Positions 1 through 6,634 of a DNA stretch of 6,963 nucleotides are shown here, one piece after another (position 1 is the first letter of the stretch; the number at the start of each line of letters is the position of its first letter). The stretch comes from Spirochaetaceae bacterium (GTDB lineage: Bacteria > Spirochaetota > Spirochaetia > SZUA-6 > Fen-1364): contig PMDT01000332.1 in NCBI GenBank assembly GCA_003154555.1, positions 1,686 to 8,648 of the forward strand. Reading direction: 5' to 3'. The translations under genes were made by a program, and so were the position numbers. Under the pieces are notes generated by a model, which was given only the letters and a program-made list of their open reading frames with translations, had not been told where the DNA came from and did not search any database.

Positions 1-210
1 TTCATGATGATGGACCGCATCCTGGAGTTCGACGAGTCCGTGAGCGCGCTCCGCGCGGTCCGCGCGGATGAGATCGAGGCGTATGCGCGCACGTGCCTGC
101 GGCGGGATTCATTCAGCCTTCTCGCCTACGGGAGCCGGGGACTGGGCAGAATACGCGGATTCGATTTCGCATTCGCCAGCGGCGATGCCCGAGGCGTCAC
201 ACGGAGATAG
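1..210 (+). CDS. M16-family zinc peptidase, C-terminal fragment
   Basis: The frame is open from the first base and ends at TAG 208-210, so only the last 69 codons of a larger gene are present. The stretch 'LRAVRADEIEAYARTCLRRD' followed by 'FSLLAYGS' resembles the end of M16 (insulinase/processing-peptidase-like) proteins, where a helix 'vt.edi...a...l..d' leads into a final strand ending in 'v.G'. About 20 basic, low-complexity residues follow this end. The HxxEH zinc motif would lie far upstream, so catalysis cannot be judged. The stop lies 3 nt before dut, and M16-dut adjacency is a familiar arrangement, often downstream of rpsO-pnp. The methionines at 4-12 are internal residues, not a start. 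The family call rests on a short tail plus context and is moderate. Confidence 0.55.
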   Translation, partial: FMMMDRILEFDESVSALRAVRADEIEAYARTCLRRDSFSLLAYGSRGLGRIRGFDFAFASGDARGVTRR

Positions 211-213
211 CCC

Positions 214-651
214 ATGGAGACGCCGATCGTTCGCTGCGTCGGCCGGCAGGCGGCGCTTCCCGAATACCAGTCTGAGGGCGCTTCCGGCGCCGATCTGCGC
301 GCCCTGATCGCCGACGAACTGATCCTGAAGCCGGGCGCGCGCGCCCTCGTGCCGACGGGCATCAGCATGCAGATCCCCGTCGGGCTGGAAGGTCAGGTTC
401 GACCCCGCTCGGGCCTCGCGGTGAAGCACGGGATCACGGTGCTCAACAGCCCGGGAACGATCGACAGCGACTATCGGGGAGAGATCAAGGTGCTGCTGGT
501 CAATCTTGGTGAGGAAGACTTCCGCATCAGGTCAGGCGACCGGATCGCCCAGATCGTCTTCGGCGCGGTCTGCCGCGTGACATTCGCGCGGGAGGAGCAG
601 ATAGAAGAAACTGCGAGAGGGAGCGGCGGTTTTGGATCGACGGGAATGTGA
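214..651 (+). CDS. dut: Deoxyuridine 5'-triphosphate nucleotidohydrolase (dUTPase)
   Basis: It hydrolyses dUTP to dUMP and pyrophosphate in the cytoplasm, keeping uracil out of DNA and supplying dUMP for thymidylate synthesis. The 145-aa product has the usual length for the trimeric dUTPase family, and all five motifs are visible: GADLRA (25-30), [10 protein letters not shown] (64-73), the uridine-binding/catalytic loop GTIDSDYRG (81-89), GDRIAQIVF (108-116) and the glycine-rich C-terminal [10 protein letters not shown] (135-144). By comparison with E. coli Dut, D84 is the likely catalytic aspartate and Y87 the deoxyribose-discriminating tyrosine. The ATG at 214 has GGAG at 203-206, 7 nt away, and lies 3 nt after the peptidase stop. 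The last 20 nt, encoding motif 5, also contain the start of the next gene. The enzyme looks intact and active. Confidence 0.97.
   Translation: METPIVRCVGRQAALPEYQSEGASGADLRALIADELILKPGARALVPTGISMQIPVGLEGQVRPRSGLAVKHGITVLNSPGTIDSDYRGEIKVLLVNLGEEDFRIRSGDRIAQIVFGAVCRVTFAREEQIEETARGSGGFGSTGM
618..623 (+). promoter_or_regulatory. Ribosome binding site for the TTG-started propeller gene
   Basis: AGGGAG lies 8 nt upstream of TTG 632, inside the motif-5 codons of dut. The reading frame has a stop at 602-604. The only other conventional start before the hydrophobic core ends is GTG 701, which would remove the positively charged n-region of the signal peptide. The site therefore decides for TTG 632. 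Confidence 0.6.
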
Positions 652-2173
652 CCCGCACCACGGGGGATCCGGGCGCGCCCAGCCGCGCTTATCCGGCGTC
701 GTGCTCGCCCTCCTGCTTTTCCTTGGCGGTGCGCAGGCATTCTTTGCACAAGCGGCGGGAACGACGGCACCGGACGCGGCAGCCCTTGCTGCCGCAAAGG
801 ATGCGTTTGCCCATGGTGATGCCGCGGGTGCGTTGGACAGGCTGCGCCAGTTGCGGTCGGCCTTCCCGCATTCTCCCCTGGTCATCGATTCACTCGGCTT
901 GAGCGTCACGTGGTCCCTCGTCACCGGCGACGAGTATCTTGCCCGCTACTATTATCAGAAGCTCGTCGACGCAGCGCCGGCTTCGGCTGCCGCATTTGCC
1001 GCCGGCGAGGCGCTGGGGCGCCACTATGACAACGCCCGCGTCTGGTCCGCGGCGTTGGACTATTACGGCAGGGTCGTCACCGGCTTCCGCGCCGGCGTGA
1101 GCGGGACGCAGAGCGATCTTGCGCTGGCACTCCAGCGGGCGGCCGAGCTTTCCCTGTACCACGGCAGGAACCTGGATCAGGCACGGTCTTATTTCCAGCG
1201 CATCGATCCGAAAATGCTTCCGGCAAATGAAGCCGCGCTCTACCGATCCATGAGCATCCGCCTGCTCTGGTCGGTGCTTTCCGCCAACGACCTGGGCATT
1301 CACGACTCCAATATCTCCTGCCTCCGCGTGGACGGCGATGATCTGTGGGTCGGCACGTGGAATGGGGGAGTGGCGCGCTACTCCGTATCCGCGGGCGTGC
1401 CGGACTCATTCGACGCGCCGCATTTCTCCCGCTCGATCGATGTCGCGGACCGACGTGTCTGGATCGGCACGGCCGAAGGTCTTGCCTGGTATGGCAAGGG
1501 AACGGCGCGATGGGGCATGGAAAGCGACTTCGGCCCGCCGTCTCCCCGCAAGGTCCAGGTCGTGCGCTCCACGACGTCGGGACTTTTTGTGGGTACACTC
1601 GGAGAGGGGCTTTTCCGCCGCGGCGAGGGGGGATGGGATCCTGTCACAGATGGAAGCCTTCCAGGACCATTCATCACCAGCCTTGCGGAAGACACGGCGC
1701 GCGGCCGGCTTCTCATCGGCACGATGAGCTTCGGCCTCTTGATCATGGACCTGAAAACGGGCGCCATGAATGCGCTTTCTGAAACCAGTCCCGGGTTCTC
1801 CGCGGAGAACATCACGACGATTCTCCCTGCCCGGGATGGCGTCATATGGATCGGGACGTACGGCGACGGGCTCTATGCCTGGTCCCCGGATTCCGGCGAT
1901 CTGCGGCACTATACGAAGGACAGTTCTGCGCTGGCGGATGACTGGATCCTTGCGAGCGTCGAGACGGACAAGGCGCTGTACTTCGGGAGCTTTGGCGGCG
2001 GGGTGAGCGTGCTCTCGAAAAAGACGGGCACGTGGAGGAAAATCGGCATTGCAGAGGGCCTGACGGCGCTGGATATCACGTCCATTGCATGGCGGGTACC
2101 CTTTGTCTTCTTCGGCACGCTGGGCGGGGGCGTCTCCGTCTACGATGAGGCAGCGGATGGCGCGGTCCCATAG
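632..2173 (+). CDS. Exported TPR-like / seven-repeat beta-propeller protein
   Basis: The function is unknown and the family is recognised only by architecture. The 513-aa product begins with an arginine-containing n-region, a hydrophobic core (about 21-33) and Ala-X-Ala cleavage options near 34-41, so it is predicted to be exported. Residues 48-220 are alanine-rich and helical with TPR-like features, such as '[15 protein letters not shown]' and '[12 protein letters not shown]'. Residues 225-505 carry seven repeats of the form aromatic/aliphatic-x-G-T/S-x-x-x-G, spaced 38-45 residues, like the two-component-regulator propeller (Reg_prop) repeat; seven suggests one closed propeller. No kinase, Y_Y_Y or transmembrane domain follows. 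It starts at TTG 632, overlaps dut by 20 nt and contains the lptF start, which suggests coupled expression with lipid export. A protein-interaction or ligand-binding scaffold in the periplasm is an inference. Confidence 0.85.
   Translation: MDRRECDPHHGGSGRAQPRLSGVVLALLLFLGGAQAFFAQAAGTTAPDAAALAAAKDAFAHGDAAGALDRLRQLRSAFPHSPLVIDSLGLSVTWSLVTGDEYLARYYYQKLVDAAPASAAAFAAGEALGRHYDNARVWSAALDYYGRVVTGFRAGVSGTQSDLALALQRAAELSLYHGRNLDQARSYFQRIDPKMLPANEAALYRSMSIRLLWSVLSANDLGIHDSNISCLRVDGDDLWVGTWNGGVARYSVSAGVPDSFDAPHFSRSIDVADRRVWIGTAEGLAWYGKGTARWGMESDFGPPSPRKVQVVRSTTSGLFVGTLGEGLFRRGEGGWDPVTDGSLPGPFITSLAEDTARGRLLIGTMSFGLLIMDLKTGAMNALSETSPGFSAENITTILPARDGVIWIGTYGDGLYAWSPDSGDLRHYTKDSSALADDWILASVETDKALYFGSFGGGVSVLSKKTGTWRKIGIAEGLTALDITSIAWRVPFVFFGTLGGGVSVYDEAADGAVP
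1304..2146 (+). repeat. Seven tandem propeller-blade repeats (protein level)
   Basis: The repeat cores are at residues 238-250 ([13 protein letters not shown]), 276-287 ([12 protein letters not shown]), 318-329 ([12 protein letters not shown]), 360-371 ([12 protein letters not shown]), 405-416 ([12 protein letters not shown]), 449-460 ([12 protein letters not shown]) and 492-504 ([13 protein letters not shown]) of the protein that starts at 632. The core-to-core spacing is 38, 42, 42, 45, 44 and 43 residues. The repeats are divergent at DNA level, so this is an old array rather than a recent nucleotide tandem duplication. Confidence 0.8.
2147..2150 (+). promoter_or_regulatory. Probable ribosome binding site of lptF
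   Basis: GAGG lies 6 nt before ATG 2157 and favours that codon over ATG 2145, which has no good purine tract at the right distance, and over the far-upstream ATG 2085. The site is inside the last codons of the propeller gene. Confidence 0.45.
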
Positions 2174-3443
2174 GATTGCCTGGACCTACGTCGGCAAGGA
2201 GTTCCTGCTTGCCTTTCTCGTCGCGTTCCTCTTCTTTTTCTTCCTTTTTTTCCTGAACCAGATCCTCGTGATGGCGGAGGAGATATTCTCCAAGAAGGTC
2301 GCCTTCTGGGACGTCGTCCGCCTTATTCTCTATTCGCTTCCCATCGTCTGCGCGTTTTCTTTCCCGTTCGGGTCGCTCGTGGGCGCGCTCATGGCCGTGG
2401 GGCGTCTGTCTTCGGACAACGAGCTGCTGGCATTCGGGTCACTCGGGGTTCCACCGCGGCAGCTCGTGGCGCCGCTGCTCGCCATCGGCGTGCTTTTCTC
2501 CCTGGCGTCATTCGGCATGAACGACTACCTCATGCCGCTGGGCAACATGCGTTTCGCGGAGCTCTATCGTCGCATCCTCTTCTCCAACCCGGCCCTCGAG
2601 CTGGAGCCCTATTCCGTGAAGCACTATGAAAAGTCGTGGATCGTCACGGGCGCCGTCGACGGGCGCCAGATCAAGGACATCCTCATCATCGACGCCCCGT
2701 CGGAAGGCAACCGGCGGATCATCACGGCGAGCCAGGCGCGCCTGGACGCGAGCGCCGATCGGCAGGGCTCGGTGTCCCTGACCCTCGACAAGGTATTCTC
2801 CCAGTTGAGCTATCCGAAGGAAGGCGACAGGTTCGATTACACGGTCTCCGATTCGATGGTTTACACGATATTGCTGAAAAACATCACGAACGCGACGATC
2901 GGGGGGCTCACGCCCTCCACGATGAGCTCCGCGGACGTCTGGAAACAGATCGTCGTTCGTCGCAAGGACCAGGACGCGGCGCAAAGCCAGAAGGATGAGA
3001 AAGTCGGCAGCCTTTCGCAAGCCCTCGTGGGCGGCCTCCGCGCCGCAGAAAGAAAGCTCACGGCCGATGCCGGCCAGGCAGGGGTACAGCGGTCCTCACT
3101 GGCGTCGCTGCTGCGCGATCTCAACACAGAGAAGAATCGCAGCGTCGCCGACGCGGCGCTGCAGTCCTACGAGGTCGAGCTGCACCGGAAGTTCTCCATG
3201 CCGGTGGCCTGCCTGATCTTCGCATTTTTCGCGTTTCCGGTGGGCCTTCGCGCGCGGCGGAGCGGCCGCACGGTCGGTTTCGGCGTCGGTCTGTTTGTCG
3301 CAATCATCTACTGGGGGCTCCTCATCGCCGGACAAACCTTCGGGGTCAGGATGTCGCTGGCACCGGCTCTTTCGATGTGGTTTCCCGACGTGCTCGTGCT
3401 TGCCGCGGGATCGATCCTCTTTGCAACGGGGGCGCGCCGGTGA
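2157..3443 (+). CDS. lptF: LPS export ABC transporter permease LptF (YjgP/YjgQ family)
   Basis: This is an inner-membrane permease which, with LptG and the ATPase LptB, extracts lipopolysaccharide or a similar glycolipid and passes it to the periplasmic Lpt bridge. The 428-aa product has three N-terminal membrane segments (about 17-39, 52-82, 99-120), a periplasmic domain (121-345) and three C-terminal segments (about 347-364, 372-393, 402-424), as the family does. Family-type signatures are SSDNELLAFGSLGVPPRQL (85-103) and the 'ELHRKFSMPV' junction (341-350). It is about 60 residues longer than E. coli LptF; the extra length is a charged helical stretch at about 265-340, before segment 4. 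ATG 2157 is chosen for its ribosome site and because [16 protein letters not shown] is a typical family N-terminus. It overlaps the propeller gene by 17 nt and lptG by 4 nt. The F versus G label is by order and sequence feel. Confidence 0.88.
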   Translation: MARSHRIAWTYVGKEFLLAFLVAFLFFFFLFFLNQILVMAEEIFSKKVAFWDVVRLILYSLPIVCAFSFPFGSLVGALMAVGRLSSDNELLAFGSLGVPPRQLVAPLLAIGVLFSLASFGMNDYLMPLGNMRFAELYRRILFSNPALELEPYSVKHYEKSWIVTGAVDGRQIKDILIIDAPSEGNRRIITASQARLDASADRQGSVSLTLDKVFSQLSYPKEGDRFDYTVSDSMVYTILLKNITNATIGGLTPSTMSSADVWKQIVVRRKDQDAAQSQKDEKVGSLSQALVGGLRAAERKLTADAGQAGVQRSSLASLLRDLNTEKNRSVADAALQSYEVELHRKFSMPVACLIFAFFAFPVGLRARRSGRTVGFGVGLFVAIIYWGLLIAGQTFGVRMSLAPALSMWFPDVLVLAAGSILFATGARR

Positions 3444-4525
3444 ATCGCCTGCGCCGCATGCTCCTCGGGCAATTCATCCCCATATTCAGCGTGGCGCTCG
3501 TTTTCTTCGTGCTCCTCCTGCAGCTCATCGACATATTCGGAAATATATGGCGTTACTTCGCCCATGACGTAGGGATCCGGGAAGTCGTCTGGATCGCGCT
3601 CCTCTATATGCCCAAATGCATTTCCTTCGCGCTTCCGGTGTCTTTCCTTTTCGGCATTTCCTACACGCTTGGCCTCTTCTACGCGAACAACGAGCTTTTT
3701 GCAATATTTGGATCGGGCATTGCCCTGCACAGGCTCGTCGTCCCTTTCCTCGTGATCGGGGTGCTCATCAGCATCGGCGGCTTTTTCTTCGAGGATGCCG
3801 TGGTCATCCCTTCCTTTCAGCTCAAGAACCAGACCTACGCCCTGGCGGTCAAACAGGTGACCACCTTGAGCCAGAACAATGTCGTCGTGACCAGCCCGGA
3901 TCAGCGTGTCGTCTATTATGCCGACTACTACAACGATGCGCAGAAGCGCCTCACGGGCGTGACCGTCGTTGTGCGCGACGACGACATGCAGCTTGCCAGA
4001 AGGATCGACGCGCAGTGGGCGGACTGGAAAGACACGCGCTGGGTGCTGCAGAAATGCCGGGTCTTCACCTGGAACCCGTCCACGCGCCTGATGTCCGACG
4101 CCCAGTCGGAGAGCTACGAATCGCCCGATCTTTCGGAACCGCCCGACGCCTTTCGAAAGCCGTCGCAGAACGTGGAGGAAATGAGCCGGGACGAGTCGAT
4201 GCGCTACGTCGCCCTCATCCGCCGCGCCGGCGCCGTGGAGCCATACCGACAGGCCTTGACGGACTACTACAAGAAGTTCTCCTTCGCCTGCACGCCGCTC
4301 ATCGTCGCCTTCATCGCGAGCAGCCTGGGCAGCGCATTCAAGAAGAACATACTCCTGATGAGCCTCCTCTCCGCCCTCGTCATTTCTGTGGGCTTTTACG
4401 TGTCCGAGATGGTAACGGGCATCCTCTCGAAGAATGGCGTCATCCCTCCGCTTGCCGGAGCGTGGGCTCCATTCACCCTGTTCCTTATCCTTGGTTTCAT
4501 GCTATTCCGAACGGCGCGGACATAA
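3440..4525 (+). CDS. lptG: LPS export ABC transporter permease LptG (YjgP/YjgQ family)
   Basis: This is the second inner-membrane permease of the LptB2FG-type exporter, expected to pair with the LptF encoded just upstream. The 361-aa product, close to E. coli LptG in length, has membrane segments near 13-33, 49-82, 97-117, 281-298, 303-326 and 337-356, and a periplasmic jellyroll-type domain at about 120-280. Recognisable signatures are the 'LPVSFLFGISYTLGLF' region (65-80) with NNELFAIFGSGIALHRL (83-99), and the C-terminal 'GVIPPLAGAWAP' (333-344) typical of LptG. The start is GTG 3440, overlapping the lptF stop as GTGA with GGGGG at 3428-3432. The next upstream in-frame ATG (3377) would add an unrelated arginine-rich leader and is not used. 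No lptA, lptB or lptC is in the window; these are commonly encoded elsewhere. Confidence 0.9.
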   Translation: MNRLRRMLLGQFIPIFSVALVFFVLLLQLIDIFGNIWRYFAHDVGIREVVWIALLYMPKCISFALPVSFLFGISYTLGLFYANNELFAIFGSGIALHRLVVPFLVIGVLISIGGFFFEDAVVIPSFQLKNQTYALAVKQVTTLSQNNVVVTSPDQRVVYYADYYNDAQKRLTGVTVVVRDDDMQLARRIDAQWADWKDTRWVLQKCRVFTWNPSTRLMSDAQSESYESPDLSEPPDAFRKPSQNVEEMSRDESMRYVALIRRAGAVEPYRQALTDYYKKFSFACTPLIVAFIASSLGSAFKKNILLMSLLSALVISVGFYVSEMVTGILSKNGVIPPLAGAWAPFTLFLILGFMLFRTART

Positions 4526-4533
4526 GGACAGGG

Positions 4534-5475
4534 ATGATGGAGCTCGTGGCGGGCATCGATTTCGGCGGAACTTCGGCAAAGATCGGCCTCGTCGACAGGA
4601 CGGGCAGAATACTTGCGAAAGCCGCGGTCGCGATGAAAGCCCAGGACAGTTTCGACGAAATTGTCGCGCCGGTCGCGCGCTGCCTCGACGGGCTTCTGCA
4701 GGCTCACGCGGACAGGAAGAGTCTGCGCGGAGTCGGCATTGGAACCCCCGGGTTCATCGACAAGAAGGAAGGTCTCCTGATCGGAGGCTGCGAAAACATA
4801 CCGGCCCTGAAGAATCGCTCGGTCCAGGCCGCGCTGGGGGCGGCATTCTCCGTCCCCGCATTCGCCGACAACGATGCCAACTGCGCCGCGGCCGGCGAGC
4901 TTGCATTCGGCGCCGGGCGCACGTTCACGGACTTCGTGCTCATCACGGTGGGGACCGCGATCGGCGGCGGCCTGGTGATGGGAGGCCGCGTCTACCGCGG
5001 CTGGCGGGGATTTGCCGGCGAAATCGGGCACATCTGCGTGAATCCCGGCGGGCTCTGGTGCAATTGCGGCAGCCGTGGCTGTTTCGAGCAGTATGCCTCG
5101 GGAACCGCGCTTTCACGCGCCTACGCGGAAAAGCTGCGGAAGCGCGGCAGGGCGGGGGGTGAGATCAGCGCGAAGACGGTCGTCGATGCCGCGCGGGCGG
5201 GTGACACGCTTGCAATCGACGCACTGCAGGAGGCAGGACGCTGGATCGCGCAGGCCTTTGGGAGCATCCTGAACGTGCTCGACCTGGAGGCGTGCATCGT
5301 CTCGGGTGGCGTCTCGGATGCCGGAGAAATGCTTCTGGAGCCGATCCGACGAAATCTCCCTGACTTCTGCTGGCCCCAGATCGGCCAGGACGTGCAGGTG
5401 CGGGCGGGAGAGCTCCACAACGATGCGGGCATACTCGGCGCGGCAGCTCAGGCATTCGGTCGGCTCGAAGCATGA
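4534..5475 (+). CDS. ROK-family sugar kinase, glucokinase-like
   Basis: It is predicted to phosphorylate a hexose with ATP in the cytoplasm, most likely glucose. The 313-aa length is standard for stand-alone ROK kinases. Visible elements are the phosphate-binding DFGGTSAK (9-16), GIGTPGFID (68-76), the catalytic aspartate D114 in ADNDAN, the glycine loop VGTAIGGGLVMGG (139-151), the sugar-binding EIGH (163-166), the zinc motif with H166, C176, C178 and C183 (CNCGSRGC), and SGGVS (257-261) before the C-terminal domain. No DNA-binding helix-turn-helix precedes the kinase, so it is an enzyme rather than a ROK repressor. AAGGA at 4524-4528 serves ATG 4534 or 4537. It lies 8 nt after lptG and overlaps tgt by 4 nt. 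The ExGH and zinc motifs favour glucokinase, but ManNAc, GlcNAc or fructose kinase cannot be excluded. Confidence 0.92.
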   Translation: MMELVAGIDFGGTSAKIGLVDRTGRILAKAAVAMKAQDSFDEIVAPVARCLDGLLQAHADRKSLRGVGIGTPGFIDKKEGLLIGGCENIPALKNRSVQAALGAAFSVPAFADNDANCAAAGELAFGAGRTFTDFVLITVGTAIGGGLVMGGRVYRGWRGFAGEIGHICVNPGGLWCNCGSRGCFEQYASGTALSRAYAEKLRKRGRAGGEISAKTVVDAARAGDTLAIDALQEAGRWIAQAFGSILNVLDLEACIVSGGVSDAGEMLLEPIRRNLPDFCWPQIGQDVQVRAGELHNDAGILGAAAQAFGRLEA

Positions 5476-6599
5476 TGCCGTTTGCCCTCTCCCAGCATGA
5501 CCCGGGGTGCGCCGCGCGGACCGGATCGATCGCGTTGAATCATGGCACTGTTTTCACGCCCTGCTTCATGCCCGTCGGCACAAACGCAACGGTCAAGGCA
5601 ATGCGGAACACCGACCTGGAGGAGCTGGGGGTCAATCTCATACTCGGCAACACGTACCATCTCTACCTGAGACCGGGTCGCGAGGTCATTGCCGCCGCGG
5701 GGGGGCTGCACGAGTTCATGGGGTGGCGCCACAATATCCTCACGGACTCCGGCGGGTACCAGGTTTTTTCGCTCGCCTCCTTTCGCACCGTGGAGGAGGA
5801 AGGAGTGGCGTTTCGTTCCCATATCGACGGCTCCTCGCACCGCCTGACGCCCGAGGATGTGGTCGACATCCAGACGACGTTCGGCAGCGACATTCTCATG
5901 CCATTGGACGAATGCACCGCGCCGGGTCTCCCACACGCCGAGGCCGAACAGGCGGTACGCCGCACGACCTCGTGGCTCCAGCGGAGCCGCGAACGCTGGC
6001 AGCGCGTCGACCGGGCAATGCCGGGAAGGCTCTTCGGCATCATGCAGGGCAACTTCTACCGGGATCTTCGCGCCCGCAGTGCGGAGGAGATCGCGGCGCT
6101 GGATCTGCCGGGGTATGCCATCGGGGGCCTTTCCGTCGGCGAAGATTTCGGCGTATTCAAGGACATGCTCCACTATTCGGCTTCCCTCCTGCCGTCCGAC
6201 AAGCCGAAATACGTGATGGGCATCGGCACGCCGTCGTACATCCTGGAAGCCGTGGAGGCGGGAATCGACCTTTTCGACTGCGTCTATCCGACCCGCATTG
6301 CGCGTAATGCGATGGTCATGACACGCGACGGGCCGCTGTCCCTGCGCAACGAACGATTTCGCACGGACTTCCGCCCCGTCGATGCGGAGTGCCGATGCGC
6401 CACATGCCTCCAGCACAGCCGGGCGTATCTGCGGCATCTTTTCAAGGCAAAAGAGATCGAGGCCGCGGTACTTGCCACGCACCATAACCTCAGCTTCCTT
6501 CAGCGCTTTCTAAAGGAGATTCGGGACGCGGTGTGTCGCGGGGCGCTTACCGGATACAAGGCGCAGTTTTTGAGCCGCTACAACGCGGGCGCGTCGTAG
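5472..6599 (+). CDS. tgt: tRNA-guanine transglycosylase (queuine tRNA-ribosyltransferase)
   Basis: It exchanges guanine 34 in the anticodon of tRNAs for Asp, Asn, His and Tyr for a 7-deazaguanine (preQ1 in most bacteria), the committed tRNA step of queuosine synthesis. The 375-aa length is typical. Visible elements are TDSGGYQVFSL (91-101) with D92 as general base, MPLDEC (143-148), GIMQGN (189-194), IGGLSVGE (217-224), nucleophile D269 in FDCVYPTR (268-275), and zinc ligands C307, C309, C312 and H338. Cys148 and Val222 match the positions that bacterial preQ1-using enzymes occupy with Cys and Val, so preQ1 is the expected substrate. The start is ATG 5472, or 5475 three bases on. It overlaps the kinase stop as ATGA, suggesting coupled translation. 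No queA, queG or other queuosine gene is in view. Confidence 0.97.
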   Translation: MMPFALSQHDPGCAARTGSIALNHGTVFTPCFMPVGTNATVKAMRNTDLEELGVNLILGNTYHLYLRPGREVIAAAGGLHEFMGWRHNILTDSGGYQVFSLASFRTVEEEGVAFRSHIDGSSHRLTPEDVVDIQTTFGSDILMPLDECTAPGLPHAEAEQAVRRTTSWLQRSRERWQRVDRAMPGRLFGIMQGNFYRDLRARSAEEIAALDLPGYAIGGLSVGEDFGVFKDMLHYSASLLPSDKPKYVMGIGTPSYILEAVEAGIDLFDCVYPTRIARNAMVMTRDGPLSLRNERFRTDFRPVDAECRCATCLQHSRAYLRHLFKAKEIEAAVLATHHNLSFLQRFLKEIRDAVCRGALTGYKAQFLSRYNAGAS

Positions 6600-6618
6600 G
6601 CAAATGCCGATGGAAGGA

Positions 6619-6624
6619 GAGGGG
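6619..6624 (+). promoter_or_regulatory. Purine-rich ribosome binding region before the NlpC/P60 gene
   Basis: GAGGGG ends 10 nt before ATG 6635 and is part of a longer purine tract, 6613-6625, that also contains AAGGAG (6614-6619). The 35-nt gap after tgt shows no hairpin followed by a T run, so read-through from tgt is likely. Confidence 0.45.
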
Positions 6625-6634
6625 ACCTAAGGCC

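Noticed and set aside
1406..1909. Minus-strand open frame opposite the propeller gene
   Set aside because: It is a shadow of the repeat-encoding plus-strand gene: arginine-rich, with no domain and no credible ribosome site.
2085..2156. Longer lptF from ATG 2085 or ATG 2145
   Set aside because: The extra residues do not resemble an LptF N-terminus and overlap the coding part of blade 7; GAGG positions ATG 2157 best.
3377..3439. Longer lptG from ATG 3377
   Set aside because: The added leader is the out-of-frame translation of the last LptF membrane segment; GTG 3440 gives a normal N-terminus and a GTGA overlap.
3616..4533. In-frame upstream extension of the ROK kinase through lptG
   Set aside because: The frame stays open but its translation is His/Arg-rich and lacks family similarity. 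Stand-alone ROK kinases begin just before the DFGGT motif, and AAGGA precedes ATG 4534.
5699..5705. G7 tract in tgt as a possible phase-variation site
   Set aside because: It arises from Ala-Gly-Gly codons in GC-rich DNA; a housekeeping tRNA-modification gene is an unlikely switch and nothing else supports it.
5448..6485. Long minus-strand open frame (345 codons) opposite tgt
   Set aside because: It lies antisense to a fully motif-complete tgt; its translation is Arg/His/Ala-rich without any recognisable domain, as expected from antisense frames in GC-rich genes.
6600..6634. Possible terminator between tgt and the NlpC/P60 gene
   Set aside because: There is no stable inverted repeat and no T run in these 35 nt; the purine tract is better read as a ribosome site.
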